NCBI GenBank assembly: GCA_945906835.1
Contig: CAMDRL010000035.1
Span: 1-10,692, forward strand
Direction: 5' to 3'
DNA length: 10,692 nucleotides
Origin: Rickettsia typhi
GTDB lineage: Bacteria > Pseudomonadota > Alphaproteobacteria > Rickettsiales > UBA1997
This document shows, piece after piece, positions 1 through 6,348 of the stretch. A program made the translations under genes and the position numbers. The notes below the pieces were generated by a model, which did not search any database, was not told where the DNA came from, and saw only the letters and a list, made by a program, of their open reading frames with translations. The stretch's first letter is position 1. The number at the start of each line of letters is the position of its first letter.

Positions 1-276
1 ACATTGGTTAACGGTGTAATTAACGCCGCTTACACAGCCAATGCCGATGGAGTTGGCGCTTTAACTGGTCCTGACGCTCTTTCAATCGACACTAAAGTTG
101 ATGATGGATTTGCTAACGCTGGAAGAGTTAGAGGTCTTAACCCTGGTACTTATAATAGTGGTAGTAGTACTAACGATTGCTACACCATCTCCACAAACTC
201 CAACAGTAGTTACATAGTTTCTTCTGGAACTAATAAAGTTTGCAACCTTACTTTCCAAGTTGATGTTAACTCATAA
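1..276 (+). CDS. Type IV pilin-like protein, C-terminal part (5' end outside window)
   Basis: The reading frame is open from the first base to a TAA at 274-276, so this is the last 91 codons of a gene that starts upstream. The TTG at position 4 is probably an internal codon. The fragment has no membrane helix and is rich in Gly, Ser, Asn and Thr. The stretch IDTKVDDGFANAGRVRG resembles the aspartate/glycine-rich segment (DxKxDDGxxxxGxVR) seen in type IV pilins and pseudopilins. Two cysteines (in NDCYT and NKVCNL, 21 residues apart) close to the C-terminus fit the disulfide-bounded D-region loop of type IV pilins. The prepilin cleavage site and N-terminal helix would lie outside the window, so the assignment cannot be confirmed here. 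It would act as a surface pilus subunit or minor pilin. The gene is followed at once by a strong intrinsic terminator. Confidence 0.55.
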   Translation, partial: TLVNGVINAAYTANADGVGALTGPDALSIDTKVDDGFANAGRVRGLNPGTYNSGSSTNDCYTISTNSNSSYIVSSGTNKVCNLTFQVDVNS

Positions 277-297
277 TTTGGTTACTTAGGTAATTTT

Positions 298-335
298 AAA
301 AACCCCGTCATTTGTAAAAATGGCGGGGTTTTTTA
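298..335 (+). terminator. Intrinsic terminator after the pilin-like gene
   Basis: AAAAACCCCGTCA (298-310) pairs with TGGCGGGGTTTTT (321-333) with one G-T wobble. Three more T-A pairs inside leave a GTAA tetraloop, and a T-run follows the GC stem. The A-run before the stem also gives a T-run on the opposite strand, so it could work in both directions. It lies 22 bases after the stop codon at 276. Confidence 0.9.
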
Positions 336-349
336 TTGCTTACAAAAAA

Positions 350-456
350 ATGTCATATTTAGCGAAGCGAAATATCTTGTGGCGACATTTAGAATGGACT
401 AAAAAGTCGCCAGCTTCAATCATCCTAAACTTACTTCAGGATCTCTCGAGGATCCC
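350..456. repeat. Mosaic of degenerate palindromic intergenic repeats
   Basis: Three pieces lie side by side. 350-376 (GTCATATTTAGCGAAGCG and following bases) is a diverged copy of the arm of the palindrome at 6279-6335. 380-412 is a hairpin: TGGCGAC (380-386) pairs with GTCGCCA (406-412), with an inner TTTAG/CTAAA stem. 419-456 resembles one arm of another common alphaproteobacterial repeat (TCATCCTGAACTTGTTTCAG type) whose partner arm is lost. No coding frame of note was seen in 336-479; these repeats are what the gap holds. Confidence 0.6.
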
Positions 457-479
457 AAATTACTGTATTATTTGAAAAC

Positions 480-755
480 ATGAAAAAAGACATAACACTT
501 TCATCATTGGTTAATTTTCTAATTCCAATAATTTTTTTATATGGTTTATTTTTTTTAGCAGATTTTTTAGAAGATGGATTTTTTGCCCTTATTTATGCAT
601 CAATAATTTTTGTCAGCGGATATTTTGCCTTTCAGCTTTCCGATATAAGAATTTTACCCATCAAATTTAGTCTTATTCGCCTATTACTGGTGCTTTTCTT
701 CCTTGCCTACACATTCTCTATATTTCTTCTTATAACAGCTTCTTTGTCGATATAA
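480..755 (+). CDS. Small three-helix membrane protein, function unknown
   Basis: A 91-residue protein with a short basic N-terminus (MKKD) and three hydrophobic stretches at about residues 10-29, 33-52 and 64-90, so nearly all of it is in the membrane. I do not recognise it firmly. The pattern FLIPIIFLYGLFFLADF then DGFFALIYASIIF is faintly like the MnhB/MrpB subunit of multisubunit cation/proton antiporters (LxPxxxLxxLY then GGGFxxGxxxA), but the glycine triplet is missing, the protein is shorter than that family (about 140 residues), and no mrp neighbours are visible. The ATG at 480 has no clear Shine-Dalgarno sequence. The gene is preceded by decayed repeats and converges on recF with a single base (756) between the two stop codons, leaving no room for a separate terminator. 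Coding status is likely from length and coherent topology. Confidence 0.6.
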   Translation: MKKDITLSSLVNFLIPIIFLYGLFFLADFLEDGFFALIYASIIFVSGYFAFQLSDIRILPIKFSLIRLLLVLFFLAYTFSIFLLITASLSI

Positions 756-756
756 T

Positions 757-1935
757 TTAGCATAACTCAATAATATTTAAAAATTCTTCATTCAAATATT
801 TATCTGGAATTAAGTTTTTATGAGTTGCGCTAAAGAAAGATTGCAATCCTACCTTTTTAATTTCATCAAATAGATCAGCTTTCCTTGTTTCATCAAGATG
901 CGAAGCCACTTCATCAAAAATTAAAATTGTTGGCTGATTTTTATAAATTGCTGAAATTTTTGCGCGAGCTAAAGTAATTGAAAGCATGATTGATTTTTGC
1001 TCCCCCGTTGAAGAGCGTGTTGCTGAAGCATTTTTTTCAGAAAATATGGCATCAAAATCTCCTCTATGAACACCAAAATTAGTTTTGAAATTTTCTAAAT
1101 CTGCTTGACGATTTTCTTCTAGCTTCTTTTTATAAATTCCCTCAAGAACCACAGCACTTTGCTTCATTACACCTTGCTCAACATCTCCAATAACTTTTAA
1201 TTGGGCTTTGGGAAAATTTGAAGTAAAAGAATTTATCGCTTTATTAAAAAAATCAACAGCTTCAATACGCGCCGATGCTATTGCCATTCCTAATTCAATA
1301 ATTTGATTTTCAATAATATCCAACCATTTTTCAGAATCTTTCTTCTGAGAAAATTTATATTTCTGCAAAATCAATAATCTTTCTTTAAGTAATTTTTGAT
1401 AATTGTTAATGCGACTTTGATGCTCATGATCAAGGTCTGAAACAATTTTATCTAAATAATCGCGCCTTTCACTTTTTCCTAAAATAAACAAAGACTCAAT
1501 TTGCGGGGTCAACCAAATAAAATTTATTAGCTGACTTCTAAGCTCACTTTGTCTCTTACTGCTCAATATCTCATCATTAATTTGAAAAATCTTTTTCTTT
1601 TTTTGCGCATCAAAAGAAGTGCCAATTTTTTCAATTAAATCATGATTCAGAAATTCTGCATAAATGGCGAATTGCTTCTTCTCTTCTTGAATCATACTCT
1701 CAAAATCATTGCCCCGTAAAGACGAGCTGCGACCAAGCAAAGTAAGGCTTTCAAGAATATTAGTTTTGCCAACGCCATTTTTGCCAACAAAAAGAGTGAG
1801 TTGATGCGAAAATTCTAATTTTTTTGAAGAAAAATTACGGAAATTTGTGAGGATTAATTTGGAAATTTTAATCACTTTTGAAGGGATTTTCTTGATTGAG
1901 TTTAGATTCCTACTATCAATGAACGCTGTTTTCAT
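757..1935 (-). CDS. recF: DNA replication and repair protein RecF
   Basis: RecF is an SMC-like ATPase that binds gapped or stalled-fork DNA and, with RecO and RecR, loads RecA. In the 392-residue frame the Walker A motif GKNGVGKT is at 51-58, the ABC signature STGEQKS at 309-315, Walker B TILIFDE at 336-342, the D-loop SHLD at 345-348 and a switch histidine (ATH) at 370-372. WLTPQIESLF and GKSERRDYLDKIV (about 141-165) are typical RecF. The family normally begins just before the LTNFRNF strand (here about residue 29), so some 20 N-terminal residues are extra. The ATG at 1935-1933 lies in the arm of a palindromic repeat, so the true start may be a downstream non-ATG codon such as GTG (V21). 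dnaN lies upstream on the same strand, the classic dnaN-recF order, with a 105-base gap. The 3' end converges on the small membrane protein gene. Confidence 0.95.
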   Translation of the reverse strand: MKTAFIDSRNLNSIKKIPSKVIKISKLILTNFRNFSSKKLEFSHQLTLFVGKNGVGKTNILESLTLLGRSSSLRGNDFESMIQEEKKQFAIYAEFLNHDLIEKIGTSFDAQKKKKIFQINDEILSSKRQSELRSQLINFIWLTPQIESLFILGKSERRDYLDKIVSDLDHEHQSRINNYQKLLKERLLILQKYKFSQKKDSEKWLDIIENQIIELGMAIASARIEAVDFFNKAINSFTSNFPKAQLKVIGDVEQGVMKQSAVVLEGIYKKKLEENRQADLENFKTNFGVHRGDFDAIFSEKNASATRSSTGEQKSIMLSITLARAKISAIYKNQPTILIFDEVASHLDETRKADLFDEIKKVGLQSFFSATHKNLIPDKYLNEEFLNIIELC

Positions 1936-1993
1936 TCCCGCGAAGGCTGTAATCCAGTACCAGCTGGCTGGATTCCCGCCTTCGCGTGAATGA
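1932..1993. repeat. Palindromic repeat at the recF start
   Basis: The left arm starts TCATTCCCGCGAAGGC at 1932 and the right arm ends GCCTTCGCGTGAATGA at 1993. When folded, 23 of the first 26 positions match, and the pairing continues through AATCCAG/CTGGATT to a small loop near 1958-1967. It is of the widespread ATTCCCGCGAAGGCGGGAATCC type. The recF ATG (complement of CAT 1933-1935) lies in the outer end of the left arm, so insertion of this element may have created the apparent start codon and separated recF from dnaN. Confidence 0.85.
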
Positions 1994-2040
1994 CAAGTTA
2001 GATCATGCGGAGTATAAATAATTTATTTGGCATATAAAAA

Positions 2041-3147
2041 CTAAACTCTAACTGGCATTATCACAAAAATTGAATGCATATCTTTAGCTTCAAGCAAAGC
2101 GGGAGAAAAACCGTCTTTAAATTTCATCAACAATTCTTCTTTATCAATTTGACCAATAACATCTAATAAATAGCGAGAGTTGAAGCCAGTCTCAATTCTA
2201 TCTCCTGTATAGCCAATATCAAATTCTTCATAAGCAAAACTGCCATCACTGGTACTAACTTGTAAATTCATTTTACCATTTTCAATCAGTAATTTCACCG
2301 ATCTATGTTTATCGGTTGCAACGGTTGAAACGCGATCAACACAATCAAAGAAAGCTCTTTTATTAATAACTGCTAATTGACCATTATTTTTTGGCAATAC
2401 TTTATCATAATCAGGAAATTCACCATCAATCAACTTAGTAACAATAGCTGTTTGATCAGCTACAACTTTGATTTTTACACGAGATACTGAAATTTTTATT
2501 TTCTTAGAGCCATCAATAACTCTTCTGATTTCTGCCACAGATTTTTTTGGTAAAATTACGCCGAATTCAGAATTTAAATTATCAGAAGCTACGAAAGATA
2601 AAGCCAGTCTATGCCCGTCTGTAGCAACGCATCTCAATTCAAAACCATTATCTTTTTTTATAGATTGCAAAAACAAGCCATTCAAATAATAACGAGTTTC
2701 ATCGTTAGAAATTGCAAAACGAGTTTTATCAATCATTTTTGCCAATTTTTCAGACTCAATTTCCACTTCATCACCAAGCTCTCCTTCAGATAAATTAGGA
2801 AATTCAGAAGCTTCAATACAAGGTAAATTATATTTAGATTTGCCAGACTTAATTTGTAGAATTGTTGGGCTTTCTTGCAAAATCATAATCTTAGAAAGAT
2901 CTGGAATTTTTCTGATAATATCAAAAAACATTTGCGCTGGAACTGTAGTAGTTCCGCCATTTTTGACATCAGCACCAAAAGCTGTGGTAACCAATATATC
3001 CATATCAGTTGCCGCCATATTTACTTTATCGCCAACAACCTCAATTTTAATATTTTGTAAAACTGGAATAGTATTTTTTTTCTCAACTGCGCCATTAACG
3101 CTAGCGATAGCCTTCAACAAAACTGGCTTCGATACTTCAAATTGCAT
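2041..3147 (-). CDS. dnaN: DNA polymerase III beta subunit (sliding clamp)
   Basis: DnaN forms the dimeric ring that tethers DNA polymerase III to DNA and serves as docking platform for repair and initiation proteins. The 368-residue product has the usual length and runs through the three clamp domains. Diagnostic stretches are KKNTIPVLQNIKI near the start, AATDMDILV (about 45-53), RYYLNGLFLQ and ATDGHRLAL in the middle domain, GEFPDYDKVLP in the third, and the closing FVIMPVRV, whose hydrophobic C-terminus borders the peptide-binding pocket. The ATG at 3147-3145 is three bases after the stop of a 39-codon ORF with a strong ribosome binding site. dnaN itself has only an A-rich leader and no clear Shine-Dalgarno, which suggests translational coupling to that ORF. 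recF follows 105 bases downstream. Nothing appears truncated. Confidence 0.97.
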   Translation of the reverse strand: MQFEVSKPVLLKAIASVNGAVEKKNTIPVLQNIKIEVVGDKVNMAATDMDILVTTAFGADVKNGGTTTVPAQMFFDIIRKIPDLSKIMILQESPTILQIKSGKSKYNLPCIEASEFPNLSEGELGDEVEIESEKLAKMIDKTRFAISNDETRYYLNGLFLQSIKKDNGFELRCVATDGHRLALSFVASDNLNSEFGVILPKKSVAEIRRVIDGSKKIKISVSRVKIKVVADQTAIVTKLIDGEFPDYDKVLPKNNGQLAVINKRAFFDCVDRVSTVATDKHRSVKLLIENGKMNLQVSTSDGSFAYEEFDIGYTGDRIETGFNSRYLLDVIGQIDKEELLMKFKDGFSPALLEAKDMHSIFVIMPVRV

Positions 3148-3150
3148 AAT

Positions 3151-3270
3151 TTAGTGTTTTTTTGGTTTAAGAGCAATCTCTAAAAATTTAACAATAAAGC
3201 TAATACCAAGACTACTAAATTCAACTAAAAAAGTCGAATTCAGTAGCAATGTCAAAATATATAATGCCAT
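3151..3270 (-). CDS. Small hydrophobic peptide ORF (39 aa) leading into dnaN
   Basis: On the minus strand, ATG at 3270-3268 opens 39 codons ending at TAA (3153-3151). The product starts MALYILTLLLNST, continues with one long hydrophobic stretch (about residues 2-35, with a Glu near the middle), and ends in a basic tail, KPKKH, as in a single-pass membrane peptide. AGGAG (complement of 3277-3281) lies six bases before the ATG, the best Shine-Dalgarno in this half of the window. The stop codon is three bases before the dnaN ATG, which lacks its own good site, so ribosomes may re-initiate there. The inner end of the mobile-element remnant lies about 33 bases upstream of the start, so the promoter must be in those 33 bases (GATAAT at 3294-3289 is a weak -10 candidate) or inside the element. 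I do not recognise the peptide. It could be a leader without function of its own. Confidence 0.55.
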   Translation of the reverse strand: MALYILTLLLNSTFLVEFSSLGISFIVKFLEIALKPKKH

Positions 3271-3303
3271 TTTCTACTCCTAATACTAATTATCAAATTT
3301 AAC

Positions 3304-3336
3304 TATACCAAATCTAAAATCTTTAGATATGGTATA
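3304..3336. repeat. Minimal inverted pair of IS630-type ends
   Basis: TATACCAAATCTAAA (3304-3318) faces TTTAGATATGGTATA (3322-3336) with one mismatch and a three-base loop. It looks like two element ends fused with almost nothing between, probably a deletion product. It lies upstream of the dnaN leader. Confidence 0.7.
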
Positions 3337-3348
3337 GATTTATTTTTA

Positions 3349-3377
3349 CGCACCATCAGGTGCGCCACACTTTGTGG
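3349..3377. repeat. Two small adjacent GC-rich hairpins inside the IS remnant
   Basis: CGCACC (3349-3354) pairs with GGTGCG (3359-3364) around an ATCA loop, then CCACA (3365-3369) pairs with TGTGG (3373-3377). The block is much more GC-rich than its surroundings and ends in GGGGATCCCC. Its origin is unknown. It may be a piece of a separate intergenic repeat trapped between element ends. Confidence 0.4.
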
Positions 3378-3387
3378 GGATCCCCGA

Positions 3388-3430
3388 TATACCAAATCAA
3401 GAAATATCAATAAATTTTAGATTTGGTATA
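3388..3430. repeat. Second short inverted pair of IS630-type ends
   Basis: TATACCAAATC (3388-3398) faces GATTTGGTATA (3420-3430), with 21 bases between. The transposase fragment runs straight into this pair at about 3432, so it marks the break where the rest of the transposase gene was lost. Confidence 0.65.
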
Positions 3431-3432
3431 GT

Positions 3433-3768
3433 TCTTGTTGTTACTATGTGAGCAACAGAACCATTATTTTTGTAGAGTTTGATCCACTTTCTTAGTGTTG
3501 CTATACCAACATCAAAAATATCCACTATCTGCTGATGACTTTCTTGACCATCTTTAACTCGGTTAACAAACCTGATTCTTAGACACTGTTAGCTAATTAT
3601 TTTTAGCACAGATTTTGACATGTTTTTAGCGTTTTTTTGACAAAATTATGATAAATATCTGGATATATTTTGAATAATTTTGTTAAAAAATAAGCAAAAA
3701 CAGGGCTAAATATGGGATAAAAATAATTAGCTAACAGTGTCTAAATCTTCACCATAAGCTTTTACCAT
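3433..3768 (-). pseudogene. IS630-family transposase, N-terminal helix-turn-helix fragment split by a MITE
   Basis: Minus-strand pieces 3768-3744 and 3581-3433 join, once the MITE between them is left out, into one open frame: MVKAYGEDLRIRFVN, then VKDGQESHQQIVDIF, then DVGIATLRKWIKLYK, then NNGSVA. This is the helix-turn-helix DNA-binding start of IS630-type transposases (GxSxxxxAxxFxVGxATLxKWxxxY pattern). The ATG at 3768-3766 follows GGAAGGG, a good ribosome binding site. Only about 60 of the usual 300 or more residues remain, and the DDE catalytic domain is absent. At the 3' side the frame runs into a copy of the element's own end (3416-3430), which suggests internal deletion. It is not expected to produce an active protein. 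Confidence 0.8.
3580..3743. mobile_element. MITE with perfect terminal inverted repeats and TA target duplication
   Basis: AGACACTGTTAGCTAATTAT and five more bases (3581-3605) are repeated exactly, inverted, at 3718-3742. Outside is TA on each side (3580-3581 and 3742-3743). The interior continues as an imperfect palindrome: GACAAAATTATGATAAATATC (left of centre) mirrors GATATATTTTGAATAATTTTG (right of centre), so the whole element can fold into one long hairpin. It has no coding frame. Removing 3582-3743 leaves one TA and restores the transposase frame exactly, which independently fixes the borders and the TA duplication. Its ends differ from those of the surrounding element, so it was mobilised by a different TA-targeting transposase not present here. 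Confidence 0.88.
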
Positions 3769-3839
3769 AACCCTTCCAAAAAATTAGAGGAATAAAGTTA
3801 GTTGGTTAAATATTAATAGATTTTAGATTTGGTATATGC

Positions 3840-6215
3840 TTAACGCAAAGCCGCACCATAAAATTTCACAACTGCATCAACAACCTTCTTCCCAATAACA
3901 TCAATCTCCTGGGAAGTTAAAGTTTTTTCTATTGGTTGAATTTTGATTCTCAAAGCTACAGATTTTTTATCTTCAGGAATATTTTTACCGCTAAAAATAT
4001 CAAAAATATTCACTTCTTTTATCAGTTGTTTATCGCAATTAGAGATGGTTTTAACCAAATCTCCAATGGCTTGGTCTTTTTTTACCAAAAAGGCAAAATC
4101 TCTTTCAACAACTTGCAAATCATTCACAGCAAAGCTTTTACGCGAAGTTGGTTTGGAAGTTTTTGGTAAATTGTCAATGATTATTTCAAAAACATTAACG
4201 CGATTTTTAAGATTAAATTTTTGGGCAATTTTAGGGTGAATTTCGCCAAAATATCCAACCAAGTTTTTGCCTAATTTTAAAGCAGCAAAGCGATGAGGGT
4301 GATAATATTTAGGAGCTTCTTCATTGTTTATTTGTAAGCTTTCAGGGCGAATATTAAAAATTTCCATCACATTCAAAAAGTCTTTTTTCACATCAAAAAT
4401 ATCAAAATCTCTTTGATCTTTATAATGATCTTGTTCTTTATTTTTACCAGCACGAATACCACTAACCATAAGCTTTTGTTCGCTTTCTGTGGTTCCTGAA
4501 AAAACTTTTCCAATTTCAAAAAGAGAAAGATCAGAGAAGTTTCTTAAAGAATTTTTGCGATAAGATTCAAGAAGTCCGATTACAAGATTAGGACGCATGT
4601 AGTTTAGCTCAATGCTGATCGGGTTTGCTAAAATTAATTTGTCATTTTTTGTGGCAAAAAGATCAACCAAATTTTCATCACAAAATGACCAATTGATCAT
4701 TTCAATCAAGCCTGTTGAAGCAAGAGCAACCTTGGTTTGACGAATTTGATTACTAGAAATTATGATTTCGTTAGATTCTAATTTTTGAGGAATTATTTTG
4801 TCATAGCCAAAAATTCTAGCTATTTCTTCAACTAAATCTTCTGCCTGTAAAATATCGTGGCGATTGCTTGGAGAGGTGATTAAGAATTGATTTTCAGAAA
4901 TTTTGTCTGCCGAGAAATTTAAATCAGCAAGAATTTGTAAAACTTTATTTTCAGCTATTTCTATGCCGAGTAATTTTTTAATTTTAGTTAAATCAAAAAT
5001 AATTTTTTTATCTTCTGTTTTTTGATTTCCAACCAGTTTTATTTCATCAACTTCACCACCACAAATCTCAGTAATTAATTGAGTAGCAAACTCAATTCCA
5101 GCAATGCAACTATTGATATCAACACCTCTTTCAAAGCGATGACGAGCATCGCTTAAAATGTTTAATTTGCGTCCCGCATAAGCAATTATTGAAGGGTTAA
5201 AAAATGCAGATTCTAATAAAATTTCTGTAGTTTCTAAATCACAAGATGAATTATTTGAGCCAATTATTCCAGCAATTCCAATTGGTTTTTCAGCATCAGA
5301 AATTACTAAAATTTTTTCATTTAAAATAAATTCATCATTTTTTAATGAGATAAATTTTTCAGAATTTTTAGCAAAACGAATGTTCACCACGCCTTTTATT
5401 TTAGAGGCATCATAAGCATGCATTGGACGATTTAAAGTCATCATCACAAAATTTGTAATATCAACAATTGCTGAAATTGAATTCATACCAACTGAAGTAA
5501 GTTTATCTTTTAACCATTTTGGTGATTCACAATTTTTAACATTTTTAATATGACGAAAAGCTGCCAAATTACAGGATTCAACTGCCTCATTGGTGACTTG
5601 AATTTGTGAAGAAAATTGCTGCGATATTTTTTTAACTTCAAGATTTTTTAATTTTCCAATACCGCTTGCTGATAAATCGCGGGCAATGCCATAAATTCCT
5701 AAACAATCTCCACGATTTGGTGTAACATTAATTTCAATGACAGCGTCATTAAGACCGTAAATATCAGTAATTTTAGTGCCAATTGCATGTTTCTCATCAA
5801 TTTCAATAATGCCTTCAGAATTTTCACCAAGACCAAGTTCACTTGCTGAACAAATCATTCCACTGCTTTCAACTCCAGCGATTTTAGCTTTTTTAATTAC
5901 CATTTGATTGGTTGGAATGATTGAGCCAATTGGTGCGAAGGCAACTTTAAGACCATTTCTGGCATTGGCAGCACCGCATATTACTTGCAAAGGTGTTGCA
6001 TCAAAAGCAGTTTGAACTTGGCAGATTTTTAATTTGTTAGAATTTTCGTGAGGTTTGGCTTCAATAATTTGAGCAACTGAAAAATAGCTAAGAGTTTTGC
6101 TTTTATCTTCAACTTTTTCTACTTCAAGACCAATATTGGTGAGTGAGGCGCAGATTTCATCAAGTGAGGAGGAAGTATCTAAATATTCTTTAAGCCAAGA
6201 TAAGGTGAATTTCAT
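3840..6215 (-). CDS. pheT: Phenylalanine--tRNA ligase beta subunit
   Basis: PheT pairs with PheS in an alpha2beta2 enzyme that charges tRNA-Phe; the beta chain binds tRNA and edits mischarged Tyr-tRNA. The 791 residues match the bacterial full length. Visible in order: start MKFTLSWLKEYLD, the EMAP-type tRNA-binding domain (about 43-155, with KPHENSNKLKICQV at 54-67 and GVESSGMICSASELGL at 114-129), the B3/4 editing domain (about 210-385, with NRPMHAYDASKI at 262-273 and RHRFERGVDI at 358-367), the B5 domain (about 405-475, ending SNRHDILQAEDLVEEIARIFGYD), the catalytic-like core, and the C-terminal FDX-ACB anticodon-binding domain (about 697-790, VERDFAFLV). No frameshift or missing segment was seen. 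pheS is usually next to pheT but is on neither side here. The upstream gap holds palindromic repeats, and an IS remnant begins three bases after the stop. No clear Shine-Dalgarno precedes the ATG. Confidence 0.96.
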   Translation of the reverse strand: MKFTLSWLKEYLDTSSSLDEICASLTNIGLEVEKVEDKSKTLSYFSVAQIIEAKPHENSNKLKICQVQTAFDATPLQVICGAANARNGLKVAFAPIGSIIPTNQMVIKKAKIAGVESSGMICSASELGLGENSEGIIEIDEKHAIGTKITDIYGLNDAVIEINVTPNRGDCLGIYGIARDLSASGIGKLKNLEVKKISQQFSSQIQVTNEAVESCNLAAFRHIKNVKNCESPKWLKDKLTSVGMNSISAIVDITNFVMMTLNRPMHAYDASKIKGVVNIRFAKNSEKFISLKNDEFILNEKILVISDAEKPIGIAGIIGSNNSSCDLETTEILLESAFFNPSIIAYAGRKLNILSDARHRFERGVDINSCIAGIEFATQLITEICGGEVDEIKLVGNQKTEDKKIIFDLTKIKKLLGIEIAENKVLQILADLNFSADKISENQFLITSPSNRHDILQAEDLVEEIARIFGYDKIIPQKLESNEIIISSNQIRQTKVALASTGLIEMINWSFCDENLVDLFATKNDKLILANPISIELNYMRPNLVIGLLESYRKNSLRNFSDLSLFEIGKVFSGTTESEQKLMVSGIRAGKNKEQDHYKDQRDFDIFDVKKDFLNVMEIFNIRPESLQINNEEAPKYYHPHRFAALKLGKNLVGYFGEIHPKIAQKFNLKNRVNVFEIIIDNLPKTSKPTSRKSFAVNDLQVVERDFAFLVKKDQAIGDLVKTISNCDKQLIKEVNIFDIFSGKNIPEDKKSVALRIKIQPIEKTLTSQEIDVIGKKVVDAVVKFYGAALR

Positions 6216-6242
6216 GAGGATTTAGTTTGGGGTATTTATGAA

Positions 6243-6261
6243 CCCCGCAACAAGTGCGGGG
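6243..6261. repeat. GC-rich hairpin between pheT and atpF
   Basis: CCCCGCA (6243-6249) pairs with TGCGGGG (6255-6261) around an ACAAG loop, flanked by GAA and TGAC, the layout of a common short intergenic repeat. There is no T-run directly after it on either strand, so it is more likely a repeat copy than a terminator. Confidence 0.7.
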
Positions 6262-6278
6262 TGACAGTCAAAAAAGTT

Positions 6279-6335
6279 GTCATGTTGAGCGTAAGCGAAA
6301 CATCTCATGAGATCCTTCACTTCGCTCAGGATGAC
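6279..6335. repeat. Palindromic repeat downstream of the F0 operon, possible terminator
   Basis: GTCATGTTGAGCG (6279-6291) faces CGCTCAGGATGAC (6323-6335). Pairing continues inward through AAGCGAA/TTCACTT to a CTCATGAG centre. On the minus strand, in the direction of atpF transcription, the long stem is followed after three bases by TTTTTT (6275-6270), so it could end the atp transcript. A diverged arm of the same family lies at 350-376. Confidence 0.65.
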
Positions 6336-6348
6336 CGAAGAACATTAA

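Larger units (their letters stand above)
3304..3836. mobile_element. Decayed IS630-type element with inverted ends, interrupted by a MITE
   Basis: TATACCAAATCTAAAATCT at 3304-3322 is repeated perfectly in inverted orientation at 3818-3836, giving 19-bp terminal repeats that begin with TA, as expected for IS630/Tc1-type elements that insert at TA. Between them are an N-terminal transposase fragment (minus strand), a nested MITE, and two further short pairs of the same ends (3304-3336 and 3388-3430). Most of the transposase gene is missing, so the element cannot move on its own. The right end stops three bases short of the pheT stop codon. Together with the dnaN leader this fills the roughly 690 bases between dnaN and pheT. 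Confidence 0.75.

Noticed and set aside
443..456. CTCGAG and GGATCC-like sites suggesting cloning-vector sequence
   Set aside because: They fall in the natural centre of a palindromic repeat, and the flanks are ordinary genomic DNA.
2468..3154. Plus-strand open frames opposite dnaN
   Set aside because: They lie wholly opposite a well-matched dnaN, have no recognisable motifs and no ribosome binding sites. They are antisense shadows.
3148..3840. CRISPR array or replication origin in the repeat-rich gap near dnaN
   Set aside because: The repeats are inverted IS and MITE ends, not regularly spaced direct repeats, and no DnaA-box cluster was seen.
3936..4239. Plus-strand open frames opposite the 3' part of pheT
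   Set aside because: pheT is intact here with a clear C-terminal domain; the opposite frames show no family features.
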